From an uncultured Clostridia bacterium (GTDB lineage: Bacteria > Bacillota > Clostridia > Oscillospirales > CAG-272): DNA of 64,000 nucleotides. The position numbers and the translations under genes were made by a program. The notes under the pieces are model-generated. The model did no database searches. It worked only from the letters and a program-made list of their open reading frames with translations, and was not told the origin of the DNA. The stretch's first letter is position 1; every line of letters starts with the position of its first letter. Of this stretch, positions 8,511-15,881 are shown piece by piece. The stretch lies in the NCBI GenBank assembly GCA_946407735.1, contig CAMJPL010000005.1:1-64000 (forward strand). The letters run 5' to 3'.

Positions 8511-9824
8511 CGCAAATAAACTCCGCGAGCATGCCTCTCGCCTTCGGATCGCTCACCGCCGTCACGGCGATGCCGTCCTCCCCGTATCTGACGTCCGTCA
8601 CGTTCGCCAGCTCGTATACGCGGCTCAGCGCTCCAGCCTTTGAATTCGGTATGAAATATCTGACCGGATGGCGCCCGTCGAGAACTGCCTTCTCGAGCCT
8701 CGATACGAGAGCGTCCGTCCCCTCTCCGGTGAGAGCCGACACGCATATCACGTCCTCCGCCGGGACTGGGCTTCCGTTGTCCCAGACGACATGAGCCAGC
8801 CTGTCCGACGGCAGATCGCATTTGTTCCAGACGTAGAGAGTCGGCTTTCCGTCGGCCCCGAGCTCGCTTATCAGCTTTCTCGTCACATCGAGCTGGGCCC
8901 GGCTCTCGGGATCGGAGGCGTCGATGAGGACGATTATGATATCGGCGTATCTGAGCTCGTCGAGGGTCGAGCGGAAGGCCTCGACAAGCTGATGCGGCAG
9001 GTTGCGTATGAATCCGACGGTGTCGGTGAGAAGGATCTCCTCGCCGCACGGCAGTCTGAAGCGCCGGGTGGTCGGATCGAGCGTCGCGAACAGCTTGTCC
9101 TCGGCGAGGATCCCGGCGCCGGTGAGATAATTCAGAAGAGTAGACTTCCCGGCGTTGGTGTAGCCGACTATCGCTGCCGTAGTTATGCCGGAACGCTCTC
9201 TCCCTTGCGCTTCGTCGCCCTCGACGCCTCGAGCTTTCCGAGCTGTTCCCTGAGATACTGCTCCCTGCGCTCGATATGCCGCCTGTCGGTCTCGAGCTTG
9301 GTTTCGCCCGGGCCTCTCATGGCGATATTGCCGCCGCCCTGCCTTGACAGCGCCAGTCCCTTGCCGATGAGCCTCGGAGCGGTGTAGCGGAGCTGAGCCA
9401 GCTCCACCTGCAGCTTTCCCTCGCCGCTCACGGCGTGCAGGGCGAAAATGTCGAGGATCAGCATCGAGCGGTCGATCACCATGACATCGCCGTCGTCCGA
9501 GAGAGCTTTTTCTATATTGCGTATCTGCGACGGGGTGAGCCCGCAGTCGAAGACGACGAGTCCGACGTCGTTTGCCCGGCAAAGCTCCGACAGCTCTGCT
9601 AGCTTGCCCTTTCCGAGAACGGCCGCGGGATCGGGAAGCTCTCTCGACTGGGTGACCCTCGCGAAGGTCACGCCGCCCGCCGTCTCGAGCAGTCTGTCGA
9701 GCTCGTCGAGGGAGACGTTTTCCTCCTCCTCGGTCATGCCGCGGGTGATTACGCCGACGGTCACGGCGCGGACGGCGTTTATCCCGTCCTCGCCCCATGG
9801 CGTGTTCAGCAGCTTGTTTTCCAT
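8497..9824 (-). pseudogene. hflX: GTPase HflX, split by an apparent -1 frameshift
   Basis: HflX is a ribosome-binding GTPase that splits stalled or hibernating 70S ribosomes. The first part (9824 down to about 9204) encodes the N-terminal HflX domain through GPGETKLETDRRHI and the linker helix, then stops after KRKGESVPA. The rest, in the next frame, continues with RERSGI and the G domain: GYTNAGKST (P-loop), DTVGFI (G3), NKCD (G4), down to 8497. The frames join exactly if one G is added to the GGG run at 9202-9204 (minus sense AAGGGA), giving KRKGRERSGI as in intact homologs. A 1-nt deletion, an assembly error or, less likely, ribosomal slippage explains it. All other motifs are intact. Confidence 0.9.
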
Positions 9825-9887
9825 ATAATGAGCGTTCCGCCTCCGTCCGGATCAAAAAAATCAAGCAGCCGGCGGAGATTAAACGCC

Positions 9888-9922
9888 AAAATAGCGGAAA
9901 ACGGATTGCTTTCCGTCTTCCG
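9888..9922 (-). terminator. Intrinsic terminator or attenuator after rpmE
   Basis: Minus-strand 11-bp stem CGGAAGACGGA / TCCGTTTTCCG (one G-U) with a 6-nt loop, followed by TATTTT, 20 nt past the rpmE stop. It separates rpmE from hflX. Confidence 0.6.
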
Positions 9923-9941
9923 CCGTTTGCTGCCGGTAGTA

Positions 9942-10163
9942 TTACTTCTGTTTCAGCGCGCTCGCGGCCGCAAGACGCTTCTTGAACTTATCTACACGTC
10001 CGCCGGTATCAACGAACTTCTGCTTTCCCGTGTAGAACGGGTGGCACTTCGAGCAGATTTCGACGTGCATCTCACCGCCTTTTGTCGAACGCGTCAGGAC
10101 TTCGTTGCCGCAGGCGCATTTGATCACTACGTTCTGGTATTCCGGATGTATTCCCTGCTTCAT
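9942..10163 (-). CDS. rpmE: 50S ribosomal protein bL31
   Basis: About 73 residues. Zinc-binding form: CAC near residue 16 and CSKC near residue 37, with the family signature [10 protein letters not shown] near the centre. Sits in the 50S central protuberance and bridges to 30S. Start set at the ATG at 10163 (MKQGIHP) because GTGAGG lies 8 nt upstream; a GTG three codons earlier overlaps that box. It has its own promoter (10245-10273) and a hairpin afterwards. Presence of the Cys form implies zinc-replete conditions; no Cys-free paralog is seen in the window. Confidence 0.97.
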   Translation of the reverse strand: MKQGIHPEYQNVVIKCACGNEVLTRSTKGGEMHVEICSKCHPFYTGKQKFVDTGGRVDKFKKRLAAASALKQK

Positions 10164-10244
10164 GCTTGGCACCTCACTTTCACAGAAGCCGTGATCGGTC
10201 GCTTATTCAATATGACACGATGTGACTTCAAATTAATGCGTATT

Positions 10245-10273
10245 ATTATACCATATTTCAAGAGACGTTTCAA
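10245..10273 (-). promoter_or_regulatory. SigA promoter of rpmE
   Basis: Minus strand TTGAAA, 17 bp, TATAAT, about 80 bp ahead of the start codon. Divergent from the promoter at 10339. Confidence 0.88.
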
Positions 10274-10338
10274 GCGTCAGAGAGCATAATTTACAAATAA
10301 TTATTATTTTCGGTATGGGCGTTTTTTACCGATTCCTC

Positions 10339-10367
10339 TTGAAATAATCCTCCGAATATGCTATAAT
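10339..10367 (+). promoter_or_regulatory. SigA promoter of the Gfo/Idh oxidoreductase
   Basis: TTGAAA, 17 bp, TATAAT, about 50 bp before the start codon. Confidence 0.88.
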
Positions 10368-10418
10368 ACAGCAAAAGCTTTTATTTTGAACAAAACACGA
10401 TTTACAAGGAGTCAGAAA

Positions 10419-11402
10419 ATGATCAATGTTGCGATGCTGAGCAAATGGCACGTCCACGCCGAGGGCTACGCGAGAGAAGTAAACGCCAGCGGCAAGGCGA
10501 AGGTCTGCGCCGTATGGGACGAGGACGCGGGCCGCGGCTCCGAGTGGGCCGGCCGTCTCGAGGTGCCGTTCTGCCCCGATCTCGACACCCTGCTCTCGAG
10601 CGGCGATGTCGACGCCGTCGTCTGCTGCACCCCCACCACCGCCCATCACGACGTGCTGATCAAAGCCGCCAAGGCCGGAAAGCACATCTTCACCGAGAAG
10701 GCCCTCTGCCCGACCGTCGCCGAGTGCGAGGACGTCAAGGCCGCCGTCGAGGCCTCCGGAAAGACCTTCACCATCTCCTATCCGATGCGCGGCACTCCGA
10801 CCGTCCAGTTCGCCAAGAAGATGATCGAGGAAGGCGCCTTCGGAAAGATCTCCGTCGTCCGCATCCGCAACGGTCACAACGGCGTCTCCGGTCACTGGCT
10901 GCCCGACTACTGGTTCGAGAAGAAGGACGCCGCCGGCGGAGCCATGATGGACCTCGGCTGCCATCCGATGTACACCCTGCCCTATCTCTGCGGCAAGCCG
11001 AAGAGGATCAACGGCATATTCACCGCCCCGTTCGGCTCCAAGGTCGACGAGGCCGCCGTCTCCACCATCGAGTTCGAGGACGGGATCATCGGCATCGGCG
11101 AGACCAGCTTCATCACCTACGCGACGAAGGAAATGATCGAGATCTACGGCTCCGAGGGGACGCTCATCTCCATCAACGGCGACGTGCAGTTCAAGTCCTC
11201 GAAGACCGACGCTTTCGGCGCCGACTGGTTCAGGCCGCAGCTGCCGAAGTCGAAGCCGAGCACCATCAACAGATACCTCGACGCGATCATCGCCGGCGAG
11301 AAGGCTCCCGAAGGTCTCGGCATAGACGACGCGATCGCTCTGACCGAGCTTCTCGAAGGCTCATATATCGCCGACGAGAGCAACAAGTATGTCGTAAAGT
11401 AA
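10419..11402 (+). CDS. Gfo/Idh/MocA-family NAD(P)-dependent oxidoreductase
   Basis: About 327 residues. An N-terminal Rossmann fold (residues 1-120; INVAMLSKWHVHAEGY, then CCTPTTAHHDVLIKAAKAGKH) includes the EKA segment that replaces the usual EKP catalytic lysine motif. The C-terminal sugar-binding domain contains GGAMMDLGCHP, with the Asp and His positions typical of the family. Such enzymes oxidise or reduce sugars and inositols with NAD(P). The start at 10419 has AAGGAG 7 nt upstream; an in-frame ATG-like extension upstream covers the promoter region and was rejected. Monocistronic: own promoter and strong terminator. Codon use is strongly C-ending, suggesting high expression. Substrate unknown. 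Confidence 0.92.
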   Translation: MINVAMLSKWHVHAEGYAREVNASGKAKVCAVWDEDAGRGSEWAGRLEVPFCPDLDTLLSSGDVDAVVCCTPTTAHHDVLIKAAKAGKHIFTEKALCPTVAECEDVKAAVEASGKTFTISYPMRGTPTVQFAKKMIEEGAFGKISVVRIRNGHNGVSGHWLPDYWFEKKDAAGGAMMDLGCHPMYTLPYLCGKPKRINGIFTAPFGSKVDEAAVSTIEFEDGIIGIGETSFITYATKEMIEIYGSEGTLISINGDVQFKSSKTDAFGADWFRPQLPKSKPSTINRYLDAIIAGEKAPEGLGIDDAIALTELLEGSYIADESNKYVVK

Positions 11403-11420
11403 GAAAACCAGATCATATAA

Positions 11421-11465
11421 GATCACCCCGGGGCGTCGGCTGAACGCTCCGGGGATCATTTTTTT
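11421..11465 (+). terminator. Intrinsic terminator of the Gfo/Idh gene
   Basis: GC-rich stem CCCCGGGGCGT / ACGCTCCGGGG with flanking GAT/ATC pairs, followed by seven T. Confidence 0.92.
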
Positions 11466-11523
11466 ATCGGCAGAAGGTATTATGATGAATTTTCTTTTTT
11501 AAACAGCGGCAATATAACGACGC

Positions 11524-11709
11524 CTAAACCGGCACTGAAGATATACAGATATAGTTTGACAGTCGGAATTGTCGGTTTTGACTGTATAAATAATAATGTT
11601 TCGGAAAAATATTTTCACCTGCCGTGTATCTCAATAACATATCCGATATCGCAAGTATGAAGATAGTGATCAGAAATACTGCGCTTTTTTTGATTGTTTT
11701 ATCGATCAT
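11524..11709 (-). CDS. Doubtful small open frame with one hydrophobic segment
   Basis: This frame of 61 codons is the only candidate in the AT-richer 256-bp gap 11466-11721. It starts 12 nt after the phosphatase-fold gene on the same strand and has one membrane-like stretch (AVFLITIFILAISDMLL) near residues 10-27. There is no convincing ribosome binding site and the C-terminal half resembles nothing known. It may be a decayed gene remnant or simply 3' untranslated sequence. Confidence 0.2.
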   Translation of the reverse strand: MIDKTIKKSAVFLITIFILAISDMLLRYTAGENIFPKHYYLYSQNRQFRLSNYICISSVPV

Positions 11710-11721
11710 AAGGCTGTATAA

Positions 11722-12801
11722 TTATCTCTTCATCCCCGTCAGCACGAATTCCATCCTTACCGGATTGTGGTCCGAATACGCGAATCCGGTGTTTATCACC
11801 GCGCTCGACGTGACCTCGACGTTCTCCGATACCATGAAGCCGTCGACGGTGATGACATACTGTCCCTCGTGATACGCCGAGTCGGCGTTCCGGCAGCTCG
11901 GCACAGGGTCGTTTTCATCGAACGGAGCGATCAGCCTTATGCCGGTGCCTTTGAATATGCCCTCCGGCAGCGGCTGAGCCCAGTTGTACCTGTCGTCCGT
12001 CACGCCGAAGACGTTTTCGCCGCCGATAAGATCCTTGTTGAAATCTCCCCCGGCGATGCACCAGTTCCCGCGCTCATACTCGCCCTTCATGTCGGATATC
12101 ATCATCTCGAGCTGTGTGGCAGCTATCCTGCCGTCGGAGGTGTAGGCCGAGAGATGGAAGTTGTAAAGAACGAGCTCACGCCTGCCCTCGACCGGCAGCC
12201 TTGATTTGCTGTAGCAGCGGTCGAGATCGATCAGCTTCATGAATCCGCTTTCGACCGGCAGCTCGACGCGCCGGGCCGACGACAACTCGAAGCGGGAAAA
12301 CGTCATGATGCCGGATTTTGACGCGCCGTGCGGCTGATACGGCGGGACAAGGAGATACGGCGAATCGTAGTTCGGGGCGTAGACAGACATGTAGTCCTGC
12401 GGGATCATCGACGATATGAGGTATTCCCTCTCATCGGTGTGATAGGTACGCGTCGCGTCGGTATCGACCTCCTGTATAAGATACAGATCGGCGTCCTCTG
12501 CTGCGAGGGTCTCGGCTATCTTCATCATATTTTCACGAAGACGGGTCGGCGACCATGCCCGCGACTGCTTACCGCCGTCCATGAAGAAGCCGTAATCCGA
12601 CTCGTACGCTCCGAAGCCGATGTTCCACGAGACCATCCTGTATGTTTCGCCGGTTTCGAGCGGACGGCTGCCCGTGCCCTCCGGCGTCAGAGCCGCATCG
12701 CCGATACGGTGGTAGGCGGCAATGACATAGCCGACATACCCGCCGACGGCGAGGATCAGCGCGGCGAGAACGGCGGCGAGTATGATAAGGAGCTTTTTCA
12801 T
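11722..12801 (-). CDS. Membrane-anchored endonuclease/exonuclease/phosphatase-family protein
   Basis: 359 residues. One N-terminal membrane helix (4-27), then an EEP domain exposed outside the cell. Family motifs seen: SWNIGFG (about 58), the metal-binding Glu in LIQEVD, GDFN (about 250) and the C-terminal SDHNPV. The family covers DNases, sphingomyelinases, inositol phosphatases and other phosphodiesterases; an anchored extracellular enzyme in a cluster with a GDPD domain suggests cleavage of phosphodiesters from scavenged glycans, lipids or nucleic acids, which is inference. It is the last gene of the minus-strand run that starts at about 22 kb, 3 bp after the lipoprotein gene at 12805. Confidence 0.85.
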   Translation of the reverse strand: MKKLLIILAAVLAALILAVGGYVGYVIAAYHRIGDAALTPEGTGSRPLETGETYRMVSWNIGFGAYESDYGFFMDGGKQSRAWSPTRLRENMMKIAETLAAEDADLYLIQEVDTDATRTYHTDEREYLISSMIPQDYMSVYAPNYDSPYLLVPPYQPHGASKSGIMTFSRFELSSARRVELPVESGFMKLIDLDRCYSKSRLPVEGRRELVLYNFHLSAYTSDGRIAATQLEMMISDMKGEYERGNWCIAGGDFNKDLIGGENVFGVTDDRYNWAQPLPEGIFKGTGIRLIAPFDENDPVPSCRNADSAYHEGQYVITVDGFMVSENVEVTSSAVINTGFAYSDHNPVRMEFVLTGMKR

Positions 12802-12804
12802 GCG

Positions 12805-14265
12805 TCATTCACCCGTCCATTCCGACTGGAGAGTGTCGATGGCTTTCTGAGCTTTTTCAGCGACCTTCTCAAGCCCGGATATCAGTTCGCCCTTGCCGTA
12901 CAGCGCCTTCTGCAGCACCGACGTCGTTCCGCCGAAGTCGTAGAGACCGTTGAAGTCGATGTACTGGGCTCCGAGAAGGATGTCTATCATCCTCTGCGAT
13001 CCGGCGTCACGGGCGGATTTTTCCTTGAGAAGCAGATTATACATATCGGCGCGGAGATTCTTATATGAATGCCAGCACAAAGCCTCGGTGACATTTCCGG
13101 AAAAACCGGGATCCGACGTTATCGGTATTCCGACGAAGGCGTTCGACCAGGCGTTGATGAATGAGCGGTAATCCTGCTGGATCTCATCATACTTCGGCAT
13201 CGGCATGATGTAATAATCGCTCTCCATCGAGCGCAGCGTGCTCTTCGATATCGCGAGAGTGTGCATGACCGCGACAGCGCGGTCCTCCATGAAGGCGAGC
13301 TTATAGATATCGTTCTGATCCGCGTACTTCTTGCCCGACACCATAGGCTTGAGCTTGTCGATGACTGCCGCCGTGCGCTCGGATCCGAGGTCTATATGTA
13401 TTCCGTCGTCGTCCACATACGACAGGCTCACGCCCGCGCCGACAAGGAACTGATTGGACGACAGGACGTGATCGGCATTGGCGAGCCCGAAGAAATCGTC
13501 GCTCATATGCATCTTCCCGTCGCCGTTGAGATCCTGATCATACGGGACTGTTATCTCCGCGAGACGGTCGAGCGTCCATTTCCCGTCGTCCGCGACGGCG
13601 TAGTAATCGCCGTCTATGCCGTAATCGCCAAGCACCTTCTGATTCAGATATATGCAAGACGGAAGATTGAAGCGCATCGGCGAGAGGTCGCCGGACGTAT
13701 AGTACATCCTGCCGTAAAGCCTGAGCTGCTCGTACATGAGCGGGCTCCACCAGACCTCCTTCAGCGAGAGCGCTTCCATAGAGCTGAGATCGGCAAGCAC
13801 GTGCGCCGTCGCCGCGTCGGCGAGAGAGCCTCCGAGCAGAGTCGAGACACACAGCTGATACGCGTCCTCCCCAGCCTGCACCGTCTGCTTCATCGACCTG
13901 CATCCGTCGGCAGCCGGAGATATCTGGAGATAGTTTATCTCTATCCCGAAGAGCTCTTCTATCGCCATATCCCGCTCATAAAGATCATCGTTCACGATGT
14001 CGCCGGTCATCTCCGCACCGGGAGAGATAAGATTCGAGCCGGGATAGTCGTTGGCGTCAAGGATCGTGAATGTCCTGCCGGAGTACGCGTCTGTCCTGAG
14101 CTCGTCGAGACGGCTGTATTCGGTCTCGGCCGCAGGCGCTTCCGTGACTTCCGGCGTTACGGACGTGCCGCCCTGCGGAGCGGTATCTCCCCCGGCTCCC
14201 GAAGCGCATGATGCAAGCATGATCGCCGTCAGCATGGCCGACGCGGCAATAAAGTTTTTCTTCAT
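12805..14265 (-). CDS. Extracellular solute-binding lipoprotein (paralog of the one at 18171)
   Basis: 486 residues. Signal peptide with lipobox LASC (Cys 20), then a Gly/Thr/Pro-rich linker and a type 1 solute-binding fold. It shares with the protein at 18171 the order GRxxxI...ND, DIVNDDLYERD, GEDAYQL, WWSPL, KWTLDRLAEIT and a calcium-loop-like DLNGDGK followed by DDF, so the two are paralogs. The C-terminus has the usual helical YGKGELISGLEKV. It overlaps the nitrilase-GDPD gene by 4 nt (ATGA). No permease or ATPase is encoded nearby. The ligand is probably an oligosaccharide, judged from the neighbouring GH28 gene. Confidence 0.85.
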   Translation of the reverse strand: MKKNFIAASAMLTAIMLASCASGAGGDTAPQGGTSVTPEVTEAPAAETEYSRLDELRTDAYSGRTFTILDANDYPGSNLISPGAEMTGDIVNDDLYERDMAIEELFGIEINYLQISPAADGCRSMKQTVQAGEDAYQLCVSTLLGGSLADAATAHVLADLSSMEALSLKEVWWSPLMYEQLRLYGRMYYTSGDLSPMRFNLPSCIYLNQKVLGDYGIDGDYYAVADDGKWTLDRLAEITVPYDQDLNGDGKMHMSDDFFGLANADHVLSSNQFLVGAGVSLSYVDDDGIHIDLGSERTAAVIDKLKPMVSGKKYADQNDIYKLAFMEDRAVAVMHTLAISKSTLRSMESDYYIMPMPKYDEIQQDYRSFINAWSNAFVGIPITSDPGFSGNVTEALCWHSYKNLRADMYNLLLKEKSARDAGSQRMIDILLGAQYIDFNGLYDFGGTTSVLQKALYGKGELISGLEKVAEKAQKAIDTLQSEWTGE

Positions 14266-15878
14266 TTCCCCTTTTCCTCCCTGTATTCTCTCACAGCCTC
14301 CGATATTCTGCCGTAATCGTTCGTCAGGATCGTGTCTATCCCCATATCGAGATAACGGCGGGTCTCGTCCGGATCGTCAGACCAAAAGACGTTGCACCTT
14401 ATGCCGAGGGCGTGCGCGTCGTCTATCATCTTCTGATCGAATTTTCCCTTGACGAGCTGGATCTTCTTAGCCTTATACCTGACGGCGCGATTCACCATGC
14501 CCCATGGATCATCGCCTCCGCCGATGCAGCGGCAGATATCCGGCGCCGTCTCCATCGCGAGGGCCTGCACGTTGTCGTTGCCGCACATGAAGTATGACCA
14601 CTTCTCGGCGTCGTACTTATATATGAGAGCCGCGATTTTTCCGAATATCTCCCTGTCGTAGCCGACGGAATTGTTCGCGGTCTTTATATGGATATTCATG
14701 ACCGTCTGCCCCGACAGCTTTTTCAGGATATCCTCGAACGTGAGTATCCTCAGCCCCCGGAACCTTTCGCCCGTCTTATACCCGAAATCGAGCCGTCTCA
14801 GCTCTTCGAGGGTGTGCTCCGTCACGAGCCCGCTTCCGTCGGAAACCCGGTCGAGGACCGCGTCGTGCACCGAGACGATCTCTCCGTCCTTCGTCGGCCA
14901 GAGGTCGAACTCTATCTCCTCCGCGCCCATGGCGACTGCCGCGCCGAACGCCGGCATGCTGTTCTCGGGAGCTATCGTGTTGAAGCCGCGGTGCGCGCAG
15001 ACGCGGGGATAGGGCATCTTCTCGTCGGTGAGAGCCGTCGTGCTGCCGCCATGGCGGTATTTCCACGGGCGGCGTCCCTTTTCGATGTACTCATAGTGCG
15101 CCGACGGGGGATTGCCGAATCCGGCGGGCTTGAAATACTTTTTCGACGGGTCGATATCTGTGTATTCGGTCCCGATCCGGCTTTTCATGTCGAGAAGCGT
15201 CTCACCGTCGGGCGAGACGACGCAGCTGCCGCCGCCGATGTCCGAATCTGAGCCCATACTGACCGACGATCTTACCACCCACGCGTTGGTATTGTAGGCG
15301 AGGAACCGCGACATGGTCTCAAGCGCCGACTGCCTGTCGCTCCGCTGATGCGAGCAGCCGATGATGATATCCGGCTTCTGTCTCGCTGTCTGCGGGAATT
15401 CCTCGTAGAAGTAGAAATCATAGCAGGTAAGGAAGCAGTACCTTATCCCGTCGATGACTACGAGAGGCGCTTCGCAGTACTCATAGGTATATCCCGCCTC
15501 GAGGCGGTAGACGCTCTCCTCCTTCGCCGTGAGATGCTGCTTTCTGTACTTCCCGGCGATATTTCCGAAGCGGTCGACCGCGACGGTCGTGTTGTACACG
15601 CCCTTATCATCCTCGTCGTGCAGGTTGCAGAAGACGACGGCACAGCATCTGACGGCGGTCTCGATGAGCTTTTTCATCAGCGGCTCGCGGTATCTGCGCA
15701 CGCTTCGCATCATCTCGTCCGCGTCCTTCGCGAGACACGGCACATCGCATGATTCCGGCATGACTATGATATCGGCGTCGGCCCGGCAGCCGTCAAGCGC
15801 TTCGATCTCCCATCGGAAAAGCTCATCGGAGCGGGAATAATCGGTCGAGTACGGCGGCTGAATGAGACAGACCTTCAT
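14262..15878 (-). CDS. Nitrilase-like domain fused to glycerophosphodiester phosphodiesterase domain
   Basis: 538 residues in two parts. Residues 1-265 form a carbon-nitrogen hydrolase domain with its Glu-Lys-Cys set visible: MPES (Glu near 42), YRKQHL (Lys near 112) and TCYDF (Cys near 151). Residues 290-538 form a GDPD TIM barrel: CAHRGFNTIAPENSMPAF, EFDLWPTKDGEIVSVHD and a late WSDDPDETRRYLDMGIDTILTN. GDPD enzymes release sn-glycerol-3-phosphate from deacylated lipids; nitrilase-fold enzymes cleave amides. The combination in one chain is unusual. No signal peptide, so cytosolic. Lies 3 bp after the GH28 gene and overlaps the next gene by 4 nt. Confidence 0.88.
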   Translation of the reverse strand: MKVCLIQPPYSTDYSRSDELFRWEIEALDGCRADADIIVMPESCDVPCLAKDADEMMRSVRRYREPLMKKLIETAVRCCAVVFCNLHDEDDKGVYNTTVAVDRFGNIAGKYRKQHLTAKEESVYRLEAGYTYEYCEAPLVVIDGIRYCFLTCYDFYFYEEFPQTARQKPDIIIGCSHQRSDRQSALETMSRFLAYNTNAWVVRSSVSMGSDSDIGGGSCVVSPDGETLLDMKSRIGTEYTDIDPSKKYFKPAGFGNPPSAHYEYIEKGRRPWKYRHGGSTTALTDEKMPYPRVCAHRGFNTIAPENSMPAFGAAVAMGAEEIEFDLWPTKDGEIVSVHDAVLDRVSDGSGLVTEHTLEELRRLDFGYKTGERFRGLRILTFEDILKKLSGQTVMNIHIKTANNSVGYDREIFGKIAALIYKYDAEKWSYFMCGNDNVQALAMETAPDICRCIGGGDDPWGMVNRAVRYKAKKIQLVKGKFDQKMIDDAHALGIRCNVFWSDDPDETRRYLDMGIDTILTNDYGRISEAVREYREEKGK

Positions 15879-15881
15879 CTT

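Noticed and set aside
9195-9215. Programmed -1 frameshift as the explanation for split hflX.
   Set aside because: No strong X_XXY_YYZ slippery site or downstream stimulatory structure is evident; a lost G in a GGG run is simpler. Kept open only as a minor alternative.
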